A stretch of DNA of 20,316 nt from Phycisphaeraceae bacterium (lineage in GTDB: Bacteria > Planctomycetota > Phycisphaerae > Phycisphaerales > UBA1924): the NCBI GenBank assembly GCA_009827215.1, contig WUAJ01000021.1:1-20316 (forward strand). The letters are read 5' to 3'. Positions 1 to 8,246 of this stretch are shown piece by piece. The translations under genes and the position numbers were made by a program. The notes below the pieces were generated by a model that was not told where the DNA came from, searched no databases, and saw only the letters and a list, made by a program, of their open reading frames with translations. Position 1 is the first letter of the stretch. Each line of letters begins with the position of its first letter.

Positions 1-1905
1 ATTGGTGATCCCGATTGTGGTTCCGGGGTTCACATTCAGTGGAGCGTTGAGTGTCAGCTGATCGAAGTTGGTAACACCTGATGATTGGGTGACTGCACCA
101 CTTGCGGCGTTGATTGTGCCGTTGTTGATGTTTGCGGAGGAAAGCGTCAGTGTCCCGTCGCCGACATTGATCTGCGCGGCAGGGTCTTGATCGAGTGTGA
201 TTGTAGAGATGGTGATGTTCGCTCCAGGTTGTATGGAGATTGTGCTGTTGTTCACTTTGTCGTTGCTCAGCAAGCTCAGTGTTTGACCACTGGTGTCAGC
301 GTCGATCGTTCCGTTGTTGATCAGAGACGCATGGATCTGTCCGAACCCTCGGATGACATGTCCGGACGCGAGGCCGAGGGTTTCTCCTGCTCCAGTAGTG
401 ATTTGTGATCTGTTGCCTGTGCCGCGCATCAATGTTTGTCCTGATCCCGATAGGACTGTGGACACTGGGAACTGGAGCGAGGTCGCAAACCCGGCATTGG
501 TTGGATTGATAGTGAGATCATCGTTGTTGATCAGTGTGTTGGTTGCTACTAGCAGCACGCCAGGATTGATGTTCAGCGGCGAGTTGAGCACGACGCTGTC
601 AAAGTTGTTTGTTCCTGCGGTGAGGTTTGTAGCGCCGGATGTCGCGTTGATGATCCCGTCGTTGATGGTGGAAGAGCTGATGTTCAGGGTGCCGTTGTCG
701 ATATTGAACTGTCCACCACCGGTTTGGTCGATGGTGATGCTCGAGATATTCATGATCGCGTTGTTGGTGATCTCGAAGATGCTGTTGTTCACTTTGTCAT
801 TGGTGTTCATTGCCAGTGTTTGACCGCTGACATCCGCGCTGACGAGACCGTTGTTGATCAATGGTGCCTGTATCGAACCTATACCCCGGATGGTGTGGGT
901 AGACGCTTGTGTGAGTGTGTGGGACGGGTCAGAGGTTCTGAGTATCGATCTGTTCCCTGTTCCGTCAAGTGCGAGCGTCCCGGTGCCGTTCAGAGTCGAA
1001 ACATTCTGGAACTCTGCGACAGTGGTAAATCCAGCGTTAGAGGGATTGATGCTCAGGTTCGCGTCATTCGTCATCGTGTTGATGACCTGGAGCGTCACGC
1101 CGGGATTGACATTCCCGTTCCCGATTGCGTGTACATTGTTGAACGAGTTGACGCCTCCTGTAAATGCCCAGTTGAATCCAGGCATGGACTGGATCGTTCC
1201 GTCCGCGATGCTCACTGTTGACATGTTCAGTTGACCATCGTCAACGCTGATTTCCCCGCTGATGCCTTGTCCGATTGCGACATTGTTCATGAACATTGTT
1301 GCGTTGTTCACGACTTCGATGCGATTGTTGTTTGTCCAGGTGCCACTCAGGACATCGAGTGTTTGTCCGCTGATGTTGGCGCTGACGGTGCCGTCGTTGA
1401 GGAAGTCCCCGACGATGCGTCCGAAGCCGTTCACGGTGTGATCGGTTCCGTGTGAAACGGTGGCGCCTGTTCCTGAGATTAATGAAGCTCGAGTGCTGAA
1501 CCCATTGAGTGTGAGAGCCCCGGTTCCTGTGAGCGCTGCGGAGTTATTAAATGTGACGCTGGTTGAGAATCCACCGCTGGTGTTGTTGACAAAGACAATG
1601 CCGTTATTGACCATGCCGCCTTGGAGTCCGAGTCCAGTCCCAGCATTCATGCTGAGTGTGCATCCAGTGTCCTGGATATCAACAGAACCCAGTCCTGTCG
1701 CAGAGACATTGAGGGTGGTGGTGTACGTTCCTCCGATGTTGAACTCCGCAGTTTCTGTGCTCATACTCGGCACTGTCGTCGGCGACCAGTTCGCAGGGAC
1801 ATTCCAGAGACCACCAGCGGGATTGACCCAGTCGATGTTCTGTCCAAGCGCTGTGCCTGCGAGTAAAAAGACGGCGAGTGTTGATTTGGTCATTGGTGTA
1901 TTCAC
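1..1905 (-). CDS. Secreted beta-strand-repeat (autotransporter-like) protein, C-terminus off the left edge
   Basis: The frame is open from a GTG at 1905 to base 1, giving 635 codons with no stop. I chose the GTG because GGAGAG (1912-1917) lies 6 nt upstream; an ATG four codons inside (1893) is 18 nt away from it. The N-terminus is a signal peptide (MTKSTLAVFLLAGTALG, then QN). A W-x5-G-x-W-x4-NW-like segment typical of beta-helix and PEP-CTERM/autotransporter-type surface proteins follows. The rest is Asn/Thr/Ser/Gly-rich and made of ~180-residue repeats, whose HT[IV]-x-G-[FI]-G-x-I anchors fall at residues 155, 336 and 515. No enzyme motif is visible. It is probably an exported, surface-associated beta-solenoid. 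The neighbouring paralogue (2074-4701) suggests a full length near 875 aa and a dockerin end outside the window; that is inference. Confidence 0.88.
   Translation of the reverse strand, partial: MNTPMTKSTLAVFLLAGTALGQNIDWVNPAGGLWNVPANWSPTTVPSMSTETAEFNIGGTYTTTLNVSATGLGSVDIQDTGCTLSMNAGTGLGLQGGMVNNGIVFVNNTSGGFSTSVTFNNSAALTGTGALTLNGFSTRASLISGTGATVSHGTDHTVNGFGRIVGDFLNDGTVSANISGQTLDVLSGTWTNNNRIEVVNNATMFMNNVAIGQGISGEISVDDGQLNMSTVSIADGTIQSMPGFNWAFTGGVNSFNNVHAIGNGNVNPGVTLQVINTMTNDANLSINPSNAGFTTVAEFQNVSTLNGTGTLALDGTGNRSILRTSDPSHTLTQASTHTIRGIGSIQAPLINNGLVSADVSGQTLAMNTNDKVNNSIFEITNNAIMNISSITIDQTGGGQFNIDNGTLNISSSTINDGIINATSGATNLTAGTNNFDSVVLNSPLNINPGVLLVATNTLINNDDLTINPTNAGFATSLQFPVSTVLSGSGQTLMRGTGNRSQITTGAGETLGLASGHVIRGFGQIHASLINNGTIDADTSGQTLSLLSNDKVNNSTISIQPGANITISTITLDQDPAAQINVGDGTLTLSSANINNGTINAASGAVTQSSGVTNFDQLTLNAPLNVNPGTTIGITN
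334..1443 (-). repeat. Three ~180-residue protein repeats (span given between first and last anchor)
   Basis: The anchor decapeptides DHTVNGFGRI (1414-1443), THTIRGIGSI (871-900) and GHVIRGFGQI (334-363) are separated by 543 and 537 nt, that is 181 and 179 codons. A second conserved segment, of the type G-x-x-N-F-D...N-P-G, recurs at 1138-1155, 598-615 and 61-78 with spacings of 540 and 537 nt. Between them lie N-P-[ST]-N-A-G-F and [IL]-N-[ND]-G-x-[IV] segments. The repeats are diverged at DNA level, so they are old. Confidence 0.85.
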
Positions 1906-1983
1906 GATGATCTCTCCATGAGCCTTGAGTGCTCTTCATCAGTTCGGTGTGCGATGGGTCAATGTCCGTTTTTGACCAGACCC

Positions 1984-2011
1984 ATTGTATAGGGTTTTTT
2001 GCTCAGTCCAA
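1984..2011 (-). promoter_or_regulatory. Candidate sigma70-type promoter for the left-edge repeat protein gene
   Basis: Read on the minus strand, TTGGAC (2006-2011) and TACAAT (1984-1989) are separated by 16 nt. The -10 box is a 5/6 match to the consensus, the -35 box is weak. The expected start site is near 1977, leaving a leader of about 70 nt before the GTG. The -35 box directly abuts the terminator of the upstream gene. Confidence 0.42.
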
Positions 2012-2012
2012 G

Positions 2013-2037
2013 AAAAAACCCGCGATGTCGCGGGTTT
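2013..2037 (-). terminator. Rho-independent terminator of the 875-aa repeat protein gene
   Basis: On the minus strand a 9-bp stem (AACCCGCGA / TCGCGGGTT, 2017-2025 with 2028-2036) with a 2-nt apex is followed by a run of six T. It begins 37 nt past the stop codon of the gene at 2074-4701. Confidence 0.85.
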
Positions 2038-2073
2038 GAGGGGGATGGGGGTTTAGGTAAGTTCAGTTGCTGA

Positions 2074-4701
2074 TTATGGACAGCTCTGCCCGTAGCTCGC
2101 GAGGAACGCGGAGATATCGAGGAAGTTGAAGTTGCCGTCGTTGTTGATATCCGCGATCGGATTCATATCGCCGTAGAGACTGAGGAAGATTGAGACATCA
2201 AGGAAGTTGAGACCTCCGGAGAAGTCAAAGTCGGTATCGCAGACCGCGCCGACGCGGATCTCGTTGTCGAAGTATCCGATCTTATAGCTCAAGCGTGGAT
2301 CAGCAGGCAGTGGCGCGATGAGCGTATCGAATGTGCCTGTGACCCCAGCGTCGGCGGCGACGATGGTGACGACCCACGATTCGGTTGGAGTGAACCCATC
2401 GATGAGGGAGAGATCGAGCGTGCCGTCGGCGTGGAAGGTCGATGTTGAGTCGATGAGGTCATTGATCGTGAGTCCAGCGACTTCAACCTCAAGGACGCTG
2501 GTATCTCCGAGCGTGATCGGGCTGGTTGCATTGAGAATCCCTGCGGAGAGTCCCGGTGCGATGGTGCCGTCGTTGACGAGCGGAGTCGCGATGCGTCCGA
2601 TCCCAGTGATGGTGTGGTCCGCGCTGTTGGTGAAGACCTCCATACCGGTCACACTGGTGATCTGGGCGCGTGTGGTCAATCCGCTGAGGTTCAGCTCGCC
2701 CGGTCCATCGATCGTTAGGTCGTTCTGGATTTCCAGTGATGTGACCGCGGCTCCGTTGGTTGGGTTGAGATCGAGTACCGAGTTGTTTGTGTGCGTGCCG
2801 CTGAGTTCAAGTGTCTGTCCCGGTTCAACGACGATCGATGCGTTGTTGGTGACGCTGATGAGTCGGCTCGTGCCTCCTTGCACATTAAACACACCGGATC
2901 CGCTTGATTCGAGCGAACCGCTGGTGATGGTGGTGTTCTGGAGTTCGACCTCGGCGTTGTCTGCTGTGATCGTGGACCCGGACATCTGGGTTATTTCAGA
3001 TCCGGTTGTGAACTCAAGCACGGCTCCGTTCTCGGACAGGATCGTGTTGTTGTTGGTCATCGAAGATGTCATTATGAGCTCTTGGCCGGTGACATCGGCT
3101 TTGATCATCCCCTCGTTGATCATTGGGGCTGTGATACGACCGAATCCGTGAATGGTGTGATCCGATCCGTTGGTGATTACGAAGGATGTCGGAAGCACCG
3201 AGACGATCTGTGCTCTGGTTGAGAAGCCATTGAGTGTTACTGATCCAGTTCCATTCAGTGTTCCTGAATCCATGAAGCGCAGGTTGGTTTGGGCTGCGCC
3301 GTTGTTTGGGTTGATGAGTATGTTGCCGTTGTTGGTGATGGAGTTACGGATCTGCAACGCATCGCCAGCAGTCACATTGACCTGGGCTTCGTTATGGACG
3401 GCACGGAGTTCGGTTGCGAACACGACCTCGTGGATTCCAGTCCCGCTGGTGAGAGTGCCGCCCTCGATTTCAGGGCCGTTGTAAACGATGTCGCTGGTGT
3501 TAGCCGCGAGTACGCCCCCTCCGGTCTGGTCGAGGGTGAAGTTGTTGATTTCGAGGGTGCCGCCGTCTGCGGACATGATGCCGTTGTTGGTTTTGTTTTC
3601 ACCCGAGTTGAGCAGCGTGTTTCCGGGATTGTTCGCGGTGATTGTGCCGTTGTTAACAAGTGAACCAAAGATGCGTCCGAAACCCTCGATGGTGTGGTTG
3701 GTGTCGTTGGTGAGGGTACCACCTCCTGCGGTGGTGATCTGTGCGCGTGTTGTGAAGCCGTTGAGTGTGACCTTGCCATTTCCGGTCAGCAGCACGTTGT
3801 TGTCAGCGTCCAGAGTCGTAGCCGCGGCTCCGTTTGTCGGATTGACCAAGATCGTGCCATTATTGGTGATGGTGTCCGAGAGGTTCAGGGTCCGGGATAC
3901 CGCGACATGGACATCGCCGTTGATAGCAAGGTCATCAAGTGTTGGTGAGCCATCTGAGACAATCGCGCCGCCATTGATTCCCTCGACGCTCCCGCCGGAG
4001 ATCGAGGTTAGATGCATCGAGACGGTGCCGCCGTCAGCGCGAACGACGCCGGCTGTGGCTTGGGTGATGATGAGATCGACGAAGTTGAGATCGAGGATCC
4101 CGTTGTTGGTGGCGCCGATGACGCCGCTGTTGGTGACATTCCCGAATCGGAAGTCGAGGGTGTTGAACGGATTGTCTGCTTGAATGGTGCCGTGGTTGAT
4201 GAAGTCTCCGAAGATCTGTCCGAAGCCGTGGATAGTGTGGTCGGCGCTGTTTGTGATAGTTGCGCCGGCATCTGCGATCAAACGAGATCGAGTCGAGAGT
4301 CCATTGAGAAGGATGTCACCCGTGCCGCTGATGATTGCGGAGTCTCTCCAGAAGAGCGTGGTTTGTGCTGCTCCTGCGGAAGTGTTAACAATGTAGGTTC
4401 CGCTGTTGTCGAAGTTGCCGAAGAGTTCATGCTGACGGCTTACATTGAGCGAGATGGTTGCGTTTGGATTGTCATTGGTGATGTCGTCGGTTGAGTAGTT
4501 TCCTCCGACAGTGATGGTGTATGTCCCGTTATTCGGGATGAATGCGTCGTTGGTCATGTTGATCGGCGCTGTTGCCGGCGTCCAGTTGGTGGGGACGGAC
4601 CAGAACCCATCGGTCGTCAGGTTCCATGTGGATGTTTGCGCGAGTCCTGCTGAAGTCGTCAGCGCGAGCGCGGATACGGCAGTGATTGTCTTGGTGTGCA
4701 T
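2074..4701 (-). CDS. Secreted beta-strand-repeat protein with C-terminal dockerin-like anchor (875 aa)
   Basis: ATG at 4701 is preceded by GGGAGAGAG two bases upstream; an earlier start at 4746 would add 15 residues before the signal peptide and lacks such a site. The signal peptide is about residues 1-22 (MHTKTITAVSALALTTSAGLAQ). A W-x5-G-x-W-x4-NW segment follows, then four ~180-residue beta-strand repeats with anchors at residues 154, 335, 514 and 695. Next comes an A-P-G-x-S-A-G-I-L module and a V-E-V-A-G...L-x-L-I-D-G-F-T-P stretch, both familiar from autotransporter and PEP-CTERM type proteins. Residues 821-875 form a double dockerin-like repeat (CDTDFDFSGG start, SCP end); the second half has a canonical D-x-N-x-D-G-x-x-N-x-x-D calcium loop. 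It is probably an exported structural or adhesive protein. Its biochemical role is unknown. Confidence 0.92.
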   Translation of the reverse strand: MHTKTITAVSALALTTSAGLAQTSTWNLTTDGFWSVPTNWTPATAPINMTNDAFIPNNGTYTITVGGNYSTDDITNDNPNATISLNVSRQHELFGNFDNSGTYIVNTSAGAAQTTLFWRDSAIISGTGDILLNGLSTRSRLIADAGATITNSADHTIHGFGQIFGDFINHGTIQADNPFNTLDFRFGNVTNSGVIGATNNGILDLNFVDLIITQATAGVVRADGGTVSMHLTSISGGSVEGINGGAIVSDGSPTLDDLAINGDVHVAVSRTLNLSDTITNNGTILVNPTNGAAATTLDADNNVLLTGNGKVTLNGFTTRAQITTAGGGTLTNDTNHTIEGFGRIFGSLVNNGTITANNPGNTLLNSGENKTNNGIMSADGGTLEINNFTLDQTGGGVLAANTSDIVYNGPEIEGGTLTSGTGIHEVVFATELRAVHNEAQVNVTAGDALQIRNSITNNGNILINPNNGAAQTNLRFMDSGTLNGTGSVTLNGFSTRAQIVSVLPTSFVITNGSDHTIHGFGRITAPMINEGMIKADVTGQELIMTSSMTNNNTILSENGAVLEFTTGSEITQMSGSTITADNAEVELQNTTITSGSLESSGSGVFNVQGGTSRLISVTNNASIVVEPGQTLELSGTHTNNSVLDLNPTNGAAVTSLEIQNDLTIDGPGELNLSGLTTRAQITSVTGMEVFTNSADHTITGIGRIATPLVNDGTIAPGLSAGILNATSPITLGDTSVLEVEVAGLTINDLIDSTSTFHADGTLDLSLIDGFTPTESWVVTIVAADAGVTGTFDTLIAPLPADPRLSYKIGYFDNEIRVGAVCDTDFDFSGGLNFLDVSIFLSLYGDMNPIADINNDGNFNFLDISAFLASYGQSCP
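2590..4242 (-). repeat. Four ~180-residue protein repeats (span given between first and last anchor)
   Basis: Anchors DHTIHGFGQI (4213-4242), NHTIEGFGRI (3670-3699), DHTIHGFGRI (3133-3162) and DHTITGIGRI (2590-2619) are spaced 543, 537 and 543 nt apart (181, 179, 181 codons). Each is preceded by an N-P-x-N-G-A-A-x-T (or N-T-S-A-G-A-A) segment and a L-N/S-G-[FL]-[ST]-T-R-[AS] segment. The same order and the same 181/179 rhythm occur in the neighbouring gene at 1-1905. Confidence 0.88.
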
Positions 4702-4757
4702 TGCTCTCTCCCTCGAATGCGGTTGGTATGTCGGGAATTCTCCCAATACGACCGGTA

Positions 4758-4786
4758 ATAGTAGGGGATTTCCCTTGCAGACTCAA
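4758..4786 (-). promoter_or_regulatory. Candidate sigma70-type promoter for the 875-aa repeat protein gene
   Basis: On the minus strand TTGAGT (4781-4786) and TACTAT (4758-4763) are separated by exactly 17 nt. The expected transcript start is near 4751, giving a leader of about 50 nt. It lies just downstream of the terminator at 4805-4830, as expected for an independently transcribed gene. Confidence 0.45.
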
Positions 4787-4804
4787 GAATTAAACTCGGT
4801 GTCT

Positions 4805-4830
4805 AAAAAACCAGCACCGATCGGTGCTGG
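4805..4830 (-). terminator. Rho-independent terminator of the choice-of-anchor-B gene
   Basis: A perfect 20-bp palindrome (CCAGCACCGATCGGTGCTGG, 4811-4830) is followed on the minus strand by six T (4805-4810). It begins 30 nt past the stop codon of the gene at 4861-7137. Confidence 0.87.
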
Positions 4831-4860
4831 GTGTGGTGGAGCTCTATTGTGTTATCGGTC

Positions 4861-7137
4861 TTATGGGCAGCCGTTTGCAAACGCTGTCAGGAATGCAGAA
4901 ACATCAAGGAAGTTGAAGCTGCCTTCGCCCGTGAAGTCCGCGGATGGATCCTGATTCCCGAACGCTGTGAGGAACGCGGAGACATCGAGGAAGTTCAAGC
5001 TGCCTTCACCAGTGAAGTCCGCTGGACATGGGTTGCTTGCGTTCTCGCAGGAGACGAGTTCAATCTGCACCGCGTCGACGCCGGCTTCAACGACCGAACC
5101 AACACCAGTGTCTCCGGCGCGGAATCGGATGCGGACCTGACTCGAAGGGTTGGTGAAGATCTGGGACAGATCGAACGAGTACTCGTTCCATCCGCCTCCG
5201 GCTGCTGGATCACCTGGTCCGATGGTATCGAGGGATTGCCAGTTACCGCCGTTGTTGTTGGAGATGTCCACGAACATGGTGTCGTCGACTTCTCCGACAT
5301 TGTTGGAGTACCAGAGTGCGTAGGTGAGCATCGGGATGCCTTCACCGGTCGCGTCCATCGCAGGAGAGGTGAGTGTGGTGGTCCCGCCGTCAACATCGGA
5401 GTTGCCTTCGACATTGTCTGTGAGGTAGCAGCGCCCTGATCCGTCGTAGTCAGATGCTGGATCGCCGCGTCCGCCGCTGCCTGCTGGGATGCCGCGTTCC
5501 CATGCTCCGTCAGAGACGGATCCAGTGACGGACCAACCTTGATTCGTTTCAAAGTTGTCCGCGAAGACTTCAGTGAAGTCGGAGGCAACGCTCGCGGAGA
5601 AGAATCCGCTCGGCGCGTTCGCTGGGAGACGCTTGGTGGTGTCGCCGTCACTTGCTTCGAAGTAGTACTCGAGCGTTTCTCCGCAATCGATCATTGGTGA
5701 TGCAGCGCTGTATGTGCCGTCACCGTTGTCGCTCATCGCGATGGGTGTGAATCCGGATCCTGTGTCGGCGAACATGGTCACGCCGTTGATCGAAGCGCCT
5801 TCGCGCGTGATCGCGTTAACGCTGATGGGGTTTCCGCCTGCCGGTTCAACCGAGCTCGGCATTTCGTTGCTCTGCTGGAGTGCGAAGCCGTCGAGGTCGG
5901 CATCCAATCGTACGAGGAACAGTCCGCGTTCGATGTCGGAGATCGCGATGGTTCCCGATGGGAAGAAGGGGTAGTTCGACCACGCGCCGTTGAAGCTCGC
6001 GGCATCTGATCCAGGATATGTATCGAAGTACGCAACCTCGACTGGATTGGTTGGGTCCAGACCATCGAAGACACGCAAACCAGAGCGGTAGTTCGCTTGA
6101 TAAATCACATAGTCGCGTGTGTACAGGTTGTGATCGATCGCGGCTTTGCCGGTCGTGAAAGTCCCTACAAAGAACGGATTCGCTGGATCTTCAACATTGA
6201 TCACACGCGTTGTGGTGACGGAAACGGAGTTGCCTTCATCGAGCTCGTCGTTGAGGTAGAGGTACTTGCGGTCTGTGGAGAGCCAAGCTTGGTGGGAGTA
6301 TCCGGCGTTTGGATAGAAGAGTGTCGCGATGGTCACGGGGTTGTTCGGATTCGTGACATCCGCGATACGGAGTCCTGTTTCAGAAAACCCTCCTGAGAAA
6401 CCTGCGCACAGGAACGCGAGTTCGCGTCCAGCGTATTCACCGTCTTGCCAGGTCACGACCTGCGCGTCGTGGACATACATCTCGGTCCATCCGCCATCGA
6501 TCGATGGGAGTTCTGGATTGGAGAGGTCAATATGAATGAGTCCGCCGTTACCGATGTTGGCGCCTGCCAACCATAGAGTGCCTGTTTCTTCGTTGGTGAC
6601 AATGTTGTGGGTCTTTGTGTATCCACCGGTCGTCCAGTTTCGGACGAGAGTGACATTCCCCGAGTCGATGTTGGACATATCCATGACCTGGATACCAGAG
6701 CCGCCTTCGGACACGCCGTACGCGTACTCTCCGACGACTTTGACATCGTGCCAATCGGATCCTGGTCCGACGACGGTGTCGACGATGACAGGACTGGTTG
6801 GGTTGGTGATGTCAACGAATGCGTATCCGCCGTAGAGACCCATGATGACATACTCGCGTCCTGAGGGGGAGACATATCCCCAGCAGTCGTTGCCGAAGGT
6901 GGAGTTGACGCCGCTGAAGTTGTTGAGCGGGATCTGTGCGAGGAAGGTCATGTTCTGAGAGTCAAACAATCCGCGTTGCACATTCTCAGAGTCTGCGGTC
7001 CAGATCGGTCCGATGACAGCGGATTGCTTGTCGAGCAATTTGCGATAGTCATCATCGTGAGCGATCGCGGTCGAAGTGAGACCACATGAGAGCGCGAGCG
7101 AGAGAGACAATGATCGCCGAGAGGGCATGAAACGCAT
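4861..7137 (-). CDS. Choice-of-anchor B type secreted protein with C-terminal dockerin-like domain (758 aa)
   Basis: ATG at 7137 follows AGGAAA with good spacing; an upstream start at 7182 would put 15 extra residues ahead of the signal peptide. Residues 1-26 are a signal peptide ending T-A-I-A. Residues about 55-410 match what I know of the choice-of-anchor-B family: LVIVD-like propeller repeats with GNDCWGYVSP, YAFVDITNPTSP, DWHDVKVVGEYAY, THNIV, VHDAQVV, and GYSHQAWLS segments. The family is secreted and of unknown function, usually joined to varied anchoring tails. A middle Ig-like part (about 430-530) and a jelly-roll or MAM-like part starting near F-x-D-N-F-E-x-N-Q-G-W follow. Residues 704-758 are the double dockerin repeat (D-F-T-G-E-G-S-x-N-F-L-D twice, end GCP). 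It is monocistronic, with its own terminator and a divergent neighbour at 7323. Confidence 0.92.
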   Translation of the reverse strand: MRFMPSRRSLSLSLALSCGLTSTAIAHDDDYRKLLDKQSAVIGPIWTADSENVQRGLFDSQNMTFLAQIPLNNFSGVNSTFGNDCWGYVSPSGREYVIMGLYGGYAFVDITNPTSPVIVDTVVGPGSDWHDVKVVGEYAYGVSEGGSGIQVMDMSNIDSGNVTLVRNWTTGGYTKTHNIVTNEETGTLWLAGANIGNGGLIHIDLSNPELPSIDGGWTEMYVHDAQVVTWQDGEYAGRELAFLCAGFSGGFSETGLRIADVTNPNNPVTIATLFYPNAGYSHQAWLSTDRKYLYLNDELDEGNSVSVTTTRVINVEDPANPFFVGTFTTGKAAIDHNLYTRDYVIYQANYRSGLRVFDGLDPTNPVEVAYFDTYPGSDAASFNGAWSNYPFFPSGTIAISDIERGLFLVRLDADLDGFALQQSNEMPSSVEPAGGNPISVNAITREGASINGVTMFADTGSGFTPIAMSDNGDGTYSAASPMIDCGETLEYYFEASDGDTTKRLPANAPSGFFSASVASDFTEVFADNFETNQGWSVTGSVSDGAWERGIPAGSGGRGDPASDYDGSGRCYLTDNVEGNSDVDGGTTTLTSPAMDATGEGIPMLTYALWYSNNVGEVDDTMFVDISNNNGGNWQSLDTIGPGDPAAGGGWNEYSFDLSQIFTNPSSQVRIRFRAGDTGVGSVVEAGVDAVQIELVSCENASNPCPADFTGEGSLNFLDVSAFLTAFGNQDPSADFTGEGSFNFLDVSAFLTAFANGCP

Positions 7138-7322
7138 CGGATTTCCTTTCTGAGCGGCACGACCCAGAACTGATCGGCGCACAAAGATATTGCAGAGTCC
7201 TCGAACGAGGCGATAATGTATACGAAAGATCGACCATCCCGGTTGCTTTTTTCGCTCATTTCAGGGATTCATTGCGATCTTTGTTTGTTTTTATCGTACC
7301 GGAAAGGGCTGGAGAGGTTCGC
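7138..7322. promoter_or_regulatory. Divergent intergenic region between the anchor-B gene and the 299-aa gene
   Basis: This 185-nt stretch must hold both start signals. For the plus gene the best pair I see is TTGCAG at 7190-7195 and GATAAT at 7212-7217 with a 16-nt spacer. The spacer contains a small inverted repeat, CCTCG-AA-CGAGG (7199-7210), which could be an operator or chance. For the minus gene there is an AT-rich stretch around 7214-7223 (reading TATACATTAT on that strand) but no convincing -35 box. Shine-Dalgarno sites at both ends are clear. Confidence 0.35.
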
Positions 7323-8222
7323 ATGCAAAGGACTCGTCAACTGATCCATTTCACACTCGCGTATTTGCTCGCGGCTGGGTGTGGACATTCGGTCTATGCG
7401 CAGGCTGATCCATCGGATTCTGGTTCTGCGGGAACGACTCAGCCCGTCCGAAAGATCCTGCTCGTTGATGAGCAGATACACCCAGAAGTGAAGATCCGTT
7501 GGGAAACAAGTGATGGTGTACGGCAGCTTTCAGGAAGACTTGCTTATACCGCACCAGTGGGTGGGGAACTGCTCGAGGGTGCTCAGGAAGACGAGAATGT
7601 GCTTGCATATATGACGGTAGGAGGCACTCGGATTGAGACTGGTGCGGGACATCCGCGTGGTTTGGTCTTTCGGTTAGGACTCACGAAGCGAGAGAACGCG
7701 TTGCCGTTCTTCGAAGAGATCAAACCAGGTGGATTCATCGAGATGCATGTGTCTGGGGTCGTTGTTACTGAACCCGTGCAGTATCACGAGGGAACAGGGA
7801 TGATGCACCTGAAGTACGCGCTGGGTGATCTGCTCGCGTGCTCGCTCCCAGGGACGGCTCGCAATCAGTACCTACTCTCGGATCCAAAGGACACTCTCGG
7901 CGGACGCGTCGTCGCGGGACTCAACGCGACTCCGGGCGCGTTGTCCGGAGCGAACGAACAGTCCGGCTCGTTTGAGTTTCACTTTGATGAGGAGAATCCA
8001 ACGACGCTTGGATTCACGGTTCGTATTCCCTACGGATTGCTGCGTCATCTCCAAGATCCTTGGCAATCCACACTCCCCAATACCTTCTTTGAACCGATCC
8101 ACTTGCATGCTGAAGCTGAGGTGATCCCAGTGTGGGCAGAGCCGTTCGATCGAGAGTGGATACTTGAATCAAATGAACCGGATCAATCAGATAAGGATGG
8201 ATCAGAATCGAGCGACGGTTGA
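7323..8222 (+). CDS. Exported protein or lipoprotein of unknown function (299 aa)
   Basis: ATG at 7323 has GGAGAGG five bases upstream; a TTG at 7272 in the same frame has no such site. The N-terminus is basic, then hydrophobic, and contains LLAAGC, a possible lipobox with Cys at about residue 20. A signal peptidase I site (YAQA, then DP) shortly after is an alternative, so I cannot say whether it is lipid-anchored or soluble. I do not recognise the rest. It is a mixed alpha/beta-looking domain with RWETSDGVRQLSGRLAY, GGTRIETGAGHPRGLVFRLG and FTVRIPYGLLRHL segments and a hydrophilic Asp/Ser-rich tail. No enzyme motif or membrane span is visible beyond the N-terminus. The cytosine deaminase gene follows after 24 nt, so the two may share a transcript. 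Confidence 0.82.
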   Translation: MQRTRQLIHFTLAYLLAAGCGHSVYAQADPSDSGSAGTTQPVRKILLVDEQIHPEVKIRWETSDGVRQLSGRLAYTAPVGGELLEGAQEDENVLAYMTVGGTRIETGAGHPRGLVFRLGLTKRENALPFFEEIKPGGFIEMHVSGVVVTEPVQYHEGTGMMHLKYALGDLLACSLPGTARNQYLLSDPKDTLGGRVVAGLNATPGALSGANEQSGSFEFHFDEENPTTLGFTVRIPYGLLRHLQDPWQSTLPNTFFEPIHLHAEAEVIPVWAEPFDREWILESNEPDQSDKDGSESSDG

Positions 8223-8246
8223 TCCGCGCTGTGGTACAGTGTTCGC

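Noticed and set aside
85..1921. Several plus-strand open frames of 70-180 codons
   Set aside because: They are antisense to the continuous minus-strand repeat protein, repeat with the same ~540-nt period, and have Val/Pro/Ser-rich low-complexity translations without motifs.
61..4242. Regular ~540-nt spacing that might suggest a DNA repeat array or CRISPR
   Set aside because: The period is protein-level: anchors are conserved as amino acids but the DNA between them differs, and the unit is far longer than CRISPR repeat plus spacer.
2318..4954. Plus-strand open frames of up to 277 codons
   Set aside because: Antisense to the 875-aa repeat protein gene (the last one runs on into the intergenic region and the 3' end of the anchor-B gene) and composed of its mirrored repeats; no ribosome sites or recognisable domains.
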